Shown in pieces: positions 1-7,315 of a DNA stretch of 64,000 nucleotides (within the stretch, counting starts at the first letter, position 1; each line of letters begins with the position of its first letter). The notes beneath the pieces are model-generated. The model had not been told where the DNA came from. It searched no databases and was given only the letters and a program-made list of their open reading frames with translations. Source of the DNA: Acidimicrobiaceae bacterium (GTDB taxonomy: Bacteria > Actinomycetota > Acidimicrobiia > Acidimicrobiales > RAAP-2); NCBI GenBank assembly GCA_027449885.1, contig DAIDKS010000031.1, positions 1 through 64,000 on the forward strand, in the 5' to 3' direction. The position numbers and the translations under genes are program-made.

Positions 1-367
1 GACGGGCGGCGACCGGACGGGCGGCGACCGGGCGGGTCGTGGTCGGCCGGGTCGCGACCGGACGGGCGACCGTGACGCGCGGGCGACGGGCGACGGCGGA
101 GGTAGCCGGACGGACGGCGACCCGGGAGGCCGGGCGGGCGGCGACCGGAGTGGCCGGGCGGCTCTCGAGGCGCGGCGCCGGGGCGGCGACGCGGGCGACG
201 GGCGCGGACGCCGCGACCCGGCCGTTCGAGGCGATCGCGGCCACCGTGGTGGCCGTCGCGAGCACCGTGGCCGCGGCGACCACGCTCACGAAGAGGGCTC
301 CCGGGACCCGCCGCCGCCAGAAGGTGGGGGTGCTCTGACTGCCTCGACGCTCGCTCGTTTCACGCAT
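1..367 (-). CDS. Membrane-anchored Pro/Ala/Arg-rich protein, 5' part only
   Basis: An ATG at 367-365 opens a leftward frame that stays open to the window edge, giving 122 residues of a protein cut off at its C-terminus. Residues 1-19 are polar and basic. Residues about 20-42 form one hydrophobic segment (GALFVSVVAAATVLATATTV), a signal peptide or signal anchor. After it the chain is almost only Ala, Arg, Pro, Val and Thr, with short repeats of the type VAARP and ATRP. Such linkers join a membrane anchor to a wall-facing domain in many actinobacterial exported enzymes, but that domain lies outside the window, so no function can be given. The codon pattern and anchor support a real gene. The tandem DNA repeats inside it may vary between strains. 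Confidence 0.6.
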   Translation of the reverse strand, partial: MRETSERRGSQSTPTFWRRRVPGALFVSVVAAATVLATATTVAAIASNGRVAASAPVARVAAPAPRLESRPATPVAARPASRVAVRPATSAVARRPRVTVARPVATRPTTTRPVAARPVAAR

Positions 368-771
368 GAGGCCATGGTCGCGACCCCAGATAACCGGGCT
401 CCCCCGAGCCCGACAACTCACTCACAATTCACGCGATGAAACACAACGCGGCCGCGACGGCGACGGCGCGACCACCTCAGAGAGCCGGTCTCCCACGGCG
501 ATGCGCCGTGGCCGCCCCGTCACAACGATCAACGGACGTCACGTCGAGGTGGGCTCACGTTGTGAGAGCGGCGCACCGTCGCGACACGGTGGCGCGCGAG
601 GAGCCGGGGCGAACGGTGGCACGCCGTCGCGACACGGTGGCGCGCGAGGAGCCGGGGCGAACGGTGTCGCGCCGTCGCCGGGACGTCCGAGGAGGTTCGT
701 GCCGGCACCGCGCCGGCGTCGGGGTCTCCGATCGGGACGCCCTCGCCGACTACCGGCGTTGATCAGGAAAT
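368..771. other. Intergenic stretch between tRNA-Glu and the left-edge gene
   Basis: No convincing gene is seen in these 404 bases. The stretch holds a 48-base tandem repeat, a small GC hairpin at 395-412 (7-base arms, 4-base loop), and a less GC-rich patch around 416-450 that could carry the promoter of the left-edge gene. Rightward open frames here are Arg/Gly-rich and low in complexity, and look like composition artefacts. Confidence 0.5.
576..678. repeat. Tandem direct repeat, 48-base period, about 2.1 copies
   Basis: The 43 bases at 576-618 recur exactly at 624-666, a period of 48, and a third copy begins at 672 (CCGTCGC) but diverges after seven bases. The 5 bases between copies differ slightly. 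A period divisible by three would keep a reading frame, but no credible protein covers it. Confidence 0.85.
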
Positions 772-847
772 TGGCAGTCCCAACGGGATTCGAACCCGTG
801 CCTCCACCTTGAGAGGGTGATGTCCTAGGCCACTAGACGATGGGACC
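772..847 (-). tRNA. tRNA-Glu (CTC)
   Basis: Read leftward it folds as a full cloverleaf: acceptor GGTCCCA against TGGGACT with a G-T pair at the end, TC at positions 8-9, an anticodon loop CTCTCAA giving anticodon CTC, the T-arm ACGGG-TTCGAAT-CCCGT, discriminator G, and an encoded CCA at 774-772. It reads GAG codons. It lies 21 bases after tRNA-Gln and probably shares its transcript. The glutamyl-tRNA synthetase gene is nearby on the same strand. Confidence 0.95.
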
Positions 848-868
848 ATGAAACGCTCGCGCGATTCG

Positions 869-940
869 CTCGGGGGCAAGGACTCGAACCCTGAATAACT
901 GGACCAGAACCAGTTGTGTTGCCAATTACACCACCCCCGA
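869..940 (-). tRNA. tRNA-Gln (CTG)
   Basis: The leftward cloverleaf has acceptor TCGGGGG paired with CCCCCGA, TG at positions 8-9, D-stem GTGT/ACAC, anticodon loop TTCTGGT giving CTG, a TTCGAGT T-loop, and discriminator G at 869. The U1-A72 pair and G73 are usual for bacterial tRNA-Gln. Unlike the neighbouring tRNA-Glu it has no encoded CCA (next bases CGA), so the CCA must be added afterwards. Confidence 0.93.
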
Positions 941-953
941 AGGGCTCGGCAAT

Positions 954-959
954 CTTATA
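954..959 (-). promoter_or_regulatory. Probable -10 box of the tRNA-Gln/tRNA-Glu unit
   Basis: TATAAG reads leftward in an otherwise GC-rich 28-base gap and ends 13 bases before the mature 5' end of tRNA-Gln, which fits a start site with a short 5' leader. No clear -35 element is visible; its position would fall inside the end of the ydcF-like gene. Confidence 0.45.
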
Positions 960-968
960 CGGCGCGCC

Positions 969-1619
969 TCAGATCCCGCCAGCCGCGAAGGGCAGGTGGA
1001 GCGAGCGGGACCAGGTCGAGAGGAGCCCGTAGCCGACGACGCGCCCGACGGAGACCGCGATCGTCTCCTTCAGGTAGTAGCGCCAGAGCCCCGGACCGCT
1101 CGAGGGCGCGTGAGCCACCGGGTCGGGGTAGGGGGTGAGGCCCTGGGACGCGGCGTTGGCCATGGCCCGATCCTCGTGGAAGGGGTCGGTCACCGTGAGG
1201 ACGGTGGTGAGGTGCCGGGCCCGCAGGCGCGGGGCGACCGAGCTCACGTTCTGCCAGGTGTCGTCGCCCCCGCCCACGATGATGTGGCTCGCGGGGACTC
1301 CCCGGGCCTCGAGCCAGGTGGCCGAGACCCCGGCCTCGGTGTAGACGTCGCCGGGCCGGTTCCCCCCGGTCACCGCGATCCACGGGGCCCGGTGGGCGTC
1401 GTAGAGGGTGAGGGCCTCGCCGAGGCGGGCGGCGAGCTCGGCCGAGGGGCGCCCGTTGAGCTCGGCCGTGCCGAAGACGAGGATCGCGTCGGCCCGACGG
1501 GTCGAGTGGACCCGGCCGGTGAGCCAGATCTGGACGAAGGTGATCCCGACGTAGGCGACGAGGAGCAGGACGAGGGCGAGGACCGTCCGGATCGCCCAGC
1601 GCAGGGGCCCGAAGATCAC
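969..1619 (-). CDS. YdcF/DUF218-family membrane protein
   Basis: 216 residues from a GTG that overlaps the gltX stop (GTGA). One membrane segment at about residues 8-27 is followed by a DUF218 (YdcF/SanA/ElyC-like) domain: AILVFGTAELNGRPS, then a glycine turn (TGGNRPGD), and a later region with VLTVTDPFHEDRAM. Members of this family sit in or near the cell envelope. E. coli relatives affect vancomycin resistance and lipid-carrier or envelope maintenance, but no reaction is settled. It is the last gene of the ferredoxin-gltX-ydcF unit and ends only 29 bases before the tRNA-Gln gene. The family is clear and the role unknown. Confidence 0.85.
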   Translation of the reverse strand: MIFGPLRWAIRTVLALVLLLVAYVGITFVQIWLTGRVHSTRRADAILVFGTAELNGRPSAELAARLGEALTLYDAHRAPWIAVTGGNRPGDVYTEAGVSATWLEARGVPASHIIVGGGDDTWQNVSSVAPRLRARHLTTVLTVTDPFHEDRAMANAASQGLTPYPDPVAHAPSSGPGLWRYYLKETIAVSVGRVVGYGLLSTWSRSLHLPFAAGGI

Positions 1620-3049
1620 GCGCGCGCGAGGGCCGCGTCGAGGCGCGCGAGGACCCGCTCGCGTCCGAGCAGCTCGAGCGACTCGAAGAGGGGCAGGCCG
1701 ACCCGGGTCCCGGTGACGGCGACCCGCAGCGGCGCCTGGGCCTGGCGGAGCTTCCAGCCGACGGCCTCGCCGAGCTCGAGGACGGCCGCGTGCAGGGTCG
1801 GCGCGTCGAAGTCGATCTCGGCCAGGCGCTCGCGCGCCGCGGCGAGCAGGACCGTCGCGAGCGGGTCGGCGTCGATGACGCTGGCGACGGCCGCCTCGTC
1901 GAGGACGGGCTCGGTGAAGAGGAAGGCGACGAGACCGGGCACCTCGCCGAGGGTCGTGACCCGCTCCTGGACGAGGGGGGCGACACGGGCGAAGAGGGCC
2001 TCGTCGAACTCGTCCTCGCGGTAGGGGGGCGGGGTCTCGGGCCGCCAGGCGCTCGACCAGGGCGCGACCCAGGGCCGGGCCCGCTCGACGAAGTCGGCCG
2101 GGTCGAGCTGGCGGAGGTAGACGCCGTTCAGGTGCGTGAGCTTCTTCACGTCGAAGAAGGCCGGCGAGTGCGAGACGTCCTCCAGGCGGAAGGTGGCGAG
2201 CAGGGTCGCCCGGTCGATGAGCTCCTCGCCGCTCGGCGGGCTCCACCCGAGCAGGGCCAGGTAGTTGATGAGGGCCTCGGGCAGGTACCCCTGGTCGCGG
2301 TAGGACTCGACGGCGACCGGGTCGCGGCGCTTCGAGAGCTTCTTGCGCTGCTCGTTGACGAGCATCGGCAGGTGGGCGTAGGTGGGGAGCGCCACCACCG
2401 TCCCCGAGCAGGCGTTGAGGGCCTCCCACATGAGGACCTGCTTCGGCGTCGTCGGCAGGAGGTCCTCGCCACGGATGACGTGGGTGATCCCCATCTGGCG
2501 GTCGTCGACCAGGTTGGCGAGGGGGTAGAGGGCGGCCCCGCTCGGCTTCACGACGACGAAGTCCTCGTAGCTGGCGTGGGGGAAGGCGATCTCCCCGCGG
2601 ATGATGTCGCGGATCACGGTCGCCCCTTCGTCGGGGACGCGAAAGCGCAGCGCCGTGCGCTCGCTGCGGGCGAGGCCCCGCTCCCGGCAGTGGCCGTCGT
2701 AGCCGGGGGTGGCGTTGCCGACGGTGCGGGCGTCGATCTCCTCGCGCGTGCAGTCGCAGGCGTAGAGGTAGCCGCCGTCCCACAGGGCCTCCGCGGCGGC
2801 GCGGTGGTCGTCGGCGAGCGCGCTCTGGAGGAAGGGCCCCTCGTCGACGTCGAGGTCGAGCCACGCGAGGGCGCGCACGATGCCCTCCTTCCACTCCTCC
2901 CGGTTGCGCTCGACGTCGGTGTCCTCGATGCGCAGCACGAAGGTCCCGCCGTGGGCGCGGGCGTAGAGCCAGTTGACGAGGCTGGTGCGGGCCGAGCCCA
3001 CGTGGAAGTAGCCGGTCGGAGAGGGCGCGAAGCGCACCCGGGGTCCCAC
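1616..3049 (-). CDS. gltX: Glutamyl-tRNA synthetase
   Basis: 477 residues, normal for bacterial GluRS. This class I synthetase joins glutamate to tRNA-Glu in the cytoplasm. The N-terminus VRFAPSPTG leads into the HIGH-type motif HVGS at residues 16-19. The tRNA-binding Cys-rich insert (YACDCTREEI) follows near residue 110, and the KMSKS-type motif KLSKR is near residue 240. The C-terminal third is the helical anticodon-binding region. The start is a GTG four bases after the ferredoxin stop. The clustered tRNA-Glu suggests shared supply. Whether the enzyme also charges tRNA-Gln cannot be told here, since no glnS or gatCAB is in view. Confidence 0.97.
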   Translation of the reverse strand: MGPRVRFAPSPTGYFHVGSARTSLVNWLYARAHGGTFVLRIEDTDVERNREEWKEGIVRALAWLDLDVDEGPFLQSALADDHRAAAEALWDGGYLYACDCTREEIDARTVGNATPGYDGHCRERGLARSERTALRFRVPDEGATVIRDIIRGEIAFPHASYEDFVVVKPSGAALYPLANLVDDRQMGITHVIRGEDLLPTTPKQVLMWEALNACSGTVVALPTYAHLPMLVNEQRKKLSKRRDPVAVESYRDQGYLPEALINYLALLGWSPPSGEELIDRATLLATFRLEDVSHSPAFFDVKKLTHLNGVYLRQLDPADFVERARPWVAPWSSAWRPETPPPYREDEFDEALFARVAPLVQERVTTLGEVPGLVAFLFTEPVLDEAAVASVIDADPLATVLLAAARERLAEIDFDAPTLHAAVLELGEAVGWKLRQAQAPLRVAVTGTRVGLPLFESLELLGRERVLARLDAALARA

Positions 3050-3053
3050 CCGG

Positions 3054-3245
3054 CTACTCCTCGATCGAGAGCGCCCCGTTCGGGCACCCGGCGACGGCGG
3101 CGCGGACCTTCTCCGCGAGCTCGGCTCCGGGGGTCTCGTTCAGCACGTACATGTAGCCGTCGTCGCGGACCTCGAAGACCTCGGGGGCGAGCCCCATGCA
3201 CACGGCGTTCGAGGTGCACAGGTCGTAGTTGACGATGACGCGCAC
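3054..3245 (-). CDS. Small [3Fe-4S]-type ferredoxin
   Basis: 63 residues. Three cluster cysteines are visible: C10 and C16 in CTSNAVC, and C54 in the CP motif near the end. The pattern CXXNXXC...CP is that of the single-cluster ferredoxins that serve cytochromes P450 in actinobacteria, where the third position varies (His, Ala, Asn) and the cluster is usually [3Fe-4S] instead of [4Fe-4S]. No P450 or ferredoxin reductase is in the window, so the partner is unknown. It is the first gene of a transcript with gltX and ydcF, with a GAGAGGAGA ribosome-binding site and a TAGGCT -10-like box upstream at 3273-3268. Confidence 0.88.
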   Translation of the reverse strand: MRVIVNYDLCTSNAVCMGLAPEVFEVRDDGYMYVLNETPGAELAEKVRAAVAGCPNGALSIEE

Positions 3246-3324
3246 GGGTTCTCCTCTCGTCGCGACGAGCCTACCCGTCGAGTCCCCCGCGACTCACCTG
3301 CCTACACTGCGTGCGGGGGTGGAG

Positions 3325-4251
3325 ATGGAACGTCGTCGCATCGGCTCGCTCGAGGTCTCGGTCGTGGGCCTCGGCTGCAACAACTTCGGGTCGCGCCTCG
3401 ACGCCCGCCAGAGCGCCGCGGTGGTCCACGCGGCCCTCGACGCCGGGGTCACCTTCTTCGACACGGCCGACGTCTACGGCGGGACCGAGTCGGAGGTCTT
3501 CCTCGGCCGGGCCCTCCAGGGACGCCGCGACGGGGCCGTCGTCGCGACGAAGTTCGGCATGCCCCTCGACGACGTCCGCTACGGGGCGAGCCCGGCCTAC
3601 GTGCGGGCCGCCTGCGCCGCCTCGCTCGAGCGGCTCGGCACCGACCACATCGACCTCTACCAGCTCCACTACCCCGACGAGGCGACCCCGCTCGCCGACA
3701 CCCTCGGCGCCCTCGCGGAGCTCGTCGCCGAGGGGAAGGTCCGCGAGATCGGCTGCTCCAACCTCACGGCCGCCCAGCTGCGCGAGGCGGCGGCCCTCGC
3801 CGGCGACCTCCCGGGCTTCGCCTCCATCCAGAACCAGTACTCCCTCCTCGCCCGGGACCCCGAGCGCGACGGGGTCCTCGAGGCCTGCCGGGAGCTCGGC
3901 GTGGCCCTCCTCCCCTACTACCCGCTCGCGAACGGGCTCCTCACCGGCAAGGTTCGGCCCGGGGCACCGGTCCCCGAGGGGACCCGGCTCGCCACCATGA
4001 GCGCCGAGCGCCAGGTCCACTGGCTCTCGGAGTCGATGCGCGCGGCCGTCGACCGCCTGATCGCCTTCGCCGAGATGGAGCGGGTCCCGCTCCTCACGCT
4101 CGCCTTCTCCTGGCTGATCGACCACCCCGAGGTCGCCTCGGTCATCGCCGGGGCCTCGAGCGCCGCCCAGATCCAGGCGAACGCCGCCGCCGCCGTGGCG
4201 CTCGCCCCCGAGGTGCGCACAGCCCTCGACGAGATCACCGCCCGTATCTGA
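3325..4251 (+). CDS. Aldo/keto reductase
   Basis: 308 residues from ATG 3325, preceded by a GGGGGTGGAG ribosome-binding site; an in-frame GTG at 3319 is an alternative. It is a TIM-barrel NADPH-dependent oxidoreductase (PF00248) that reduces aldehydes or ketones. The catalytic tetrad is complete: D46 and Y51 in FDTADVYGG, K76 in ATKFG, and H115 in QLHYPD. The C-terminal cofactor loop is present (AGASSAAQI). It resembles the voltage-gated-channel-beta/YajO-like group. It is transcribed away from the ferredoxin gene across an 79-base gap. Substrate unknown. Confidence 0.92.
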   Translation: MERRRIGSLEVSVVGLGCNNFGSRLDARQSAAVVHAALDAGVTFFDTADVYGGTESEVFLGRALQGRRDGAVVATKFGMPLDDVRYGASPAYVRAACAASLERLGTDHIDLYQLHYPDEATPLADTLGALAELVAEGKVREIGCSNLTAAQLREAAALAGDLPGFASIQNQYSLLARDPERDGVLEACRELGVALLPYYPLANGLLTGKVRPGAPVPEGTRLATMSAERQVHWLSESMRAAVDRLIAFAEMERVPLLTLAFSWLIDHPEVASVIAGASSAAQIQANAAAAVALAPEVRTALDEITARI

Positions 4252-4255
4252 GACA

Positions 4256-4274
4256 CCGACGCGCTCGGCGTCGG
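4256..4274 (+). terminator. Hairpin after the aldo/keto reductase gene
   Basis: CCGACGC and GCGTCGG pair with a 5-base loop five bases after the reductase stop codon. No T run follows, so termination strength is doubtful. Confidence 0.4.
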
Positions 4275-4337
4275 CCCGCGGGTCACGTCGCGTCCGCCCG
4301 TCGCTAGGTTCGACGGTGTTCATCGAAGGGGGGTCTC

Positions 4338-4826
4338 GTGAACCACACCACGCACCACGCCCGGACGCTCGGCGTCGCCGTCCTCACCGCGGGGACGCTC
4401 CTCCTACCGCTCGCCGGTCCCGCCGGGGCGGCGAAGGCCCCGCGAGCCCGCGTCGACCGGGTGGCCCATCCGGCAAAGGTCGCCGGGGTCGGCCGGATCC
4501 TCGTCGACGCCCGGGGCTACGCCCTCTACACCTACGGTCCCGACGGCCGGGACCGCTCGACGTGCACCGGCTCCTGCCTCGCCGCCTGGCCGGCCCTCAC
4601 GGTCCCGGCCCGCGAGCGACCGACCGGCGTGCCCGGGCTCGGGGCCTTCGCCCGCGCGAAGGACGTCCGCCAGGTGGCCTGGCGGGGCCACCCGCTCTAC
4701 ACCTACGTCGGGGACACGCGCCCCGACGAGGTGACCGGCAACGGCGTCGCGGGCTTCCACGTCGTCGTGCTCTCGGCTCCCCGGCACGCGACCACGACGA
4801 CGACCCACCCGACCGCGGGCTACTAG
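4338..4826 (+). CDS. Secreted repeat protein of the Lipoprotein_15 (PF03640) type
   Basis: 162 residues from GTG with a GAAGGGGGG ribosome-binding site. Residues 1-33 form a signal peptide ending near AGA-AKA. Two copies of the secreted repeat follow: the first around residues 57-90 with GYALYTYGPDG and the Cys pair CTGSCLAAWP, the second around 114-140 with HPLYTYVGDT. Proteins of this family are widespread in actinobacteria and proteobacteria, are found outside the cell membrane, and have no agreed function. The stop codon lies inside a CTAG shared with the convergent neighbour, so the two genes overlap by four bases and end on opposite strands of the same palindrome. Confidence 0.85.
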   Translation: MNHTTHHARTLGVAVLTAGTLLLPLAGPAGAAKAPRARVDRVAHPAKVAGVGRILVDARGYALYTYGPDGRDRSTCTGSCLAAWPALTVPARERPTGVPGLGAFARAKDVRQVAWRGHPLYTYVGDTRPDEVTGNGVAGFHVVVLSAPRHATTTTTHPTAGY

Positions 4827-5797
4827 ATCACCCCGCGGCAGTAGCCGGCGCTGAGGAGGAAGTGGCGCAGCGTCGGCACGTAGGAGCCCTTCGTCACGAA
4901 GGCCGCCTGGTGGTAGGCGGCGTCGCGGAGGAGTCCGCGACGCTCGAGGGTCGCCACCTCGCGCCAGGCGCTCGCGCCCGAGCCTAGCGTGCAGGACTGG
5001 GCGACGTAGGCCGCCACGACGCCGAAGAGCGAGTCGGCGTTCGCGGGCGACTCCGCCTGGCGCAGGGCGACCCCGAGCGAGGCGAGGTAGGCGCGGGCGA
5101 AGGCCGGGTAACGCGAGGTCACGTCGACGAGTCGCGCGCCGCGCAGCTGGTAGAGGGCGAGCGGCGAGGGGGTGCAGGCGTAGCAGCCGAACTGGTAGGG
5201 GAACCGTCCGTCCTCGCTCTTCAGCACCAGGTGGCCCCCCGTCACCGCCGGGGCGAGCCCCCCGTTCGGGTCGTAGCGGATCACCGGGTCGACCCTCTGG
5301 AGGTTCGCGTCGAGGGCGAGGGCGTAGCGCGCCCCGCGCGGCGCGAAGAGGGCACTCTCGAAGCAGCAGTGGGCCCCGCCCGAGTAGGCGCCGAAGAGGA
5401 CGGCGGGACGGGAGCCGTCGGCGAGGAGGCAGAGCTGGACGACGGCCGAGCCGGCGAAGCCGGAGGGTGAGGGGAGGGCGAACGAGGTCGCGCCGTCCGT
5501 GACCCGCAGCTCCCCCGGGAAGGGCAGGCCCATCCCCGGGGTGGGCACCGTCGTCGCGGTCGTCGTCGTCACGCGGTAGCTGACGCGGGCCCGTCCGAGC
5601 GAGGTCGACGCGGTCACGGTCGTCCCGGCCCGGGGCGCCGTCGCGGGCAGGGTCGCGCAGTGGTAGAGGGCCGGCGCCGTCGCGGCGACGGCCGGGCTGG
5701 CGATCGGGACGGCGAGGCCGAGCGCGCCCGCGAGGACGCCGAGCGCGGCGAGGGTGACGCGGGTCGTCGCGCGACGCGCGATGCGGGAACGGGACAC
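4823..5797 (-). CDS. Secreted protein of unknown function
   Basis: 324 residues. Residues 1-39 look like a signal peptide (ALGVLAGALGLAVPIASPAVA). The mature part has scattered paired cysteines, notably HCCFE at about residue 143 and FGCYACTP at about 206, which suggests disulfides outside the cell. No catalytic signature was recognised. The start is GTG with GGAGGT only three bases upstream, tight but the only fitting start before the hydrophobic core. The gene converges on the PF03640 protein with its stop codon in the same CTAG. Confidence 0.7.
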   Translation of the reverse strand: MSRSRIARRATTRVTLAALGVLAGALGLAVPIASPAVAATAPALYHCATLPATAPRAGTTVTASTSLGRARVSYRVTTTTATTVPTPGMGLPFPGELRVTDGATSFALPSPSGFAGSAVVQLCLLADGSRPAVLFGAYSGGAHCCFESALFAPRGARYALALDANLQRVDPVIRYDPNGGLAPAVTGGHLVLKSEDGRFPYQFGCYACTPSPLALYQLRGARLVDVTSRYPAFARAYLASLGVALRQAESPANADSLFGVVAAYVAQSCTLGSGASAWREVATLERRGLLRDAAYHQAAFVTKGSYVPTLRHFLLSAGYCRGVI

Positions 5798-5847
5798 GGG
5801 ACCTCCTACACGGACACTCCCTCGTGTCCGCCGCCACCCCCTTCTTA

Positions 5848-5888
5848 CGCGACGCGGCCCCGCCCGGTGGGGGCGGGGCCGCGTCGCG
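5848..5888. terminator. Perfect 18-base-pair hairpin downstream of pntB
   Basis: CGCGACGCGGCCCCGCCC at 5848-5865 and its exact reverse complement at 5871-5888 flank a GGTGG loop. It follows the pntB stop on the leftward transcript and precedes the leftward secreted-protein gene, so it likely ends the pnt transcript. No T tract is present, as is common in actinobacterial terminators. Confidence 0.75.
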
Positions 5889-5916
5889 CGAGCGAGCGAG
5901 CGAGCGAGCGAGCGAG
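5889..5916. repeat. Tetranucleotide repeat (CGAG)7
   Basis: Seven uninterrupted CGAG units fill the gap between the pntB stop codon and the 18-bp hairpin. Short repeats of this kind change copy number by slippage, here in an untranslated position. Confidence 0.9.
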
Positions 5917-5917
5917 G

Positions 5918-7315
5918 TCAGCCGGCCTTGACGGCGGCCACCATCTTCGTGAGCGTGTCCTTCGCGTCGCCGAAGACGAGCATCGTCTTCGGGTTGTAGA
6001 GCAGCTCGTTCTCGATCCCGGCGAATCCCGGGCGCATCGAGCGCTTGAGGAAGATGACGTTCTCGGCGAGGTCGGCGTGGATGATCGGCATCCCGTAGAT
6101 CGGCGAGGCCTTGTCGTCGACGGCGGCCGGGTTGACGGTGTCGTTGGCCCCGACCACGAGGGCGAGGTCGGCCGTCTGGAGCTCGGAGTTCGCCTCGTCC
6201 ATCTCCTTCAGCTGCTCGTAGGGGACGTTCGCCTCGGCGAGCAGCACGTTCATGTGGCCCGGCATGCGGCCGGCCACCGGGTGGATGGCGTAGAAGACCT
6301 CGACGCCCTTGCCCTCGAGGAGGTCGGCCAGCTCGCGCAGCACGTGCTGGGCCTGGGCGACGGCGAGGCCGTAGCCCGGGATGATGACGACCCGGCTCGA
6401 GAAGCCCATGAGGACCGCCACGTCCTCGGGCGAGCCCGAGCGCACGCTGCGGCCGTCGGCCCGGTTGGCGTCGCCGCTCGCGGTGACGACCGACCCGAAG
6501 GCGCTGAAGAGGATGTTCGGCAGGCTGCGGCCCATCGCGGCCGACATCATGCGGGTGAGCAGGATACCGGAGGCGCCGACCAGGGTTCCCGCGACGATCA
6601 GCACGTTCGATCCCAGGGTGAAGCCCGAGGCGGCGACGGCGAGACCGGTGAAGGAGTTGAGCAGCGAGATGAGGACCGGCACGTCCGCGCCCCCGATCGG
6701 CAGCACGAAGGCGATGCCGAGGAGGAAGGAGAGGCCGAGCACCACCCAGAGGAGGGCCGTCGAGCCGTTCACCAGGATGGTGACGATGAGACCCACCGTC
6801 ACCACGCCGATCACGCCGTTCAGGAGCTGCTGTCCGGGGTAGGTGACCGGGCGGCCCGTCATGAGCTCCTGGAGCTTGAGGAACGAGACGGCCGACCCCG
6901 AGAAGGACATGGTCCCGATGAGGACGCCGAGCATCACCTCGAGGGCGACGTAGGTCGCCGGGCGAGTCGAGTGGATGTGGACGAACTCGGTGATCGAGAC
7001 GAGCGCCGCCGCGCCGCCGCCGACGCCGTTGAAGATGGCGACCAGCTGGGGCATGGCCGTCATCTTCACGAAGCGCGCCACCGGCACGGCCACGATGAGG
7101 CCGATCGCCATGCCGAGCAGCATGAGGGGCACGTGGTAGAGGGCGTGGCCGTCGATGTGCTGGAAGAAGGTCGCGACGATCGCGATGAGCATCCCGACGG
7201 CCGCCGTGAGGTTGCCCACCCGGGCCCGCTTGGGGCTCGAGAGGCCCTTCAGGGCCAGCAGGAAGGTCGTCGCGGCGACCAGGTAGAGGAGGTCGATCAG
7301 GGTCCCGCGACTCAC
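5918..7315 (-). CDS. pntB: NAD(P) transhydrogenase, beta subunit
   Basis: 465 residues. PntB carries most of the proton channel and the NADP(H)-binding domain III of the membrane-bound transhydrogenase, which couples hydride transfer from NADH to NADP+ with proton inflow. The first roughly 265 residues contain about eight or nine membrane segments. The C-terminal domain has the NADP-binding fold, with VVIIPGYGLAVAQAQH near 308-323 and VVGANDTVNP near 398. The start is GTG overlapping the stop of the preceding gene (GTGA). Last gene of pntAA-pntAB-pntB; a strong hairpin follows. Confidence 0.97.
   Translation of the reverse strand: MSRGTLIDLLYLVAATTFLLALKGLSSPKRARVGNLTAAVGMLIAIVATFFQHIDGHALYHVPLMLLGMAIGLIVAVPVARFVKMTAMPQLVAIFNGVGGGAAALVSITEFVHIHSTRPATYVALEVMLGVLIGTMSFSGSAVSFLKLQELMTGRPVTYPGQQLLNGVIGVVTVGLIVTILVNGSTALLWVVLGLSFLLGIAFVLPIGGADVPVLISLLNSFTGLAVAASGFTLGSNVLIVAGTLVGASGILLTRMMSAAMGRSLPNILFSAFGSVVTASGDANRADGRSVRSGSPEDVAVLMGFSSRVVIIPGYGLAVAQAQHVLRELADLLEGKGVEVFYAIHPVAGRMPGHMNVLLAEANVPYEQLKEMDEANSELQTADLALVVGANDTVNPAAVDDKASPIYGMPIIHADLAENVIFLKRSMRPGFAGIENELLYNPKTMLVFGDAKDTLTKMVAAVKAG

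Noticed and set aside
368..575. A c-di-AMP (ydaO-type) riboswitch upstream of the left-edge gene, as often found before resuscitation factors
   Set aside because: The conserved core blocks of that riboswitch could not be found; only a small GC hairpin at 395-412 is present.
576..678. CRISPR array
   Set aside because: Only two full copies, no spacers of fixed length, no cas genes.
366..812. Rightward Arg/Gly-rich frames over the intergenic region and tRNA-Glu
   Set aside because: One of them runs through a tRNA gene and both are driven by the tandem repeat; no start signal.
969..2894. A 641-codon extension of the YdcF protein
   Set aside because: The N-terminal 425 codons are a shadow of gltX; GTG 1619 overlaps the gltX stop and precedes the membrane segment.
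4256..4274. A strong intrinsic terminator
   Set aside because: The hairpin is real but only 7 bp without a T run, so it was listed at low confidence only.
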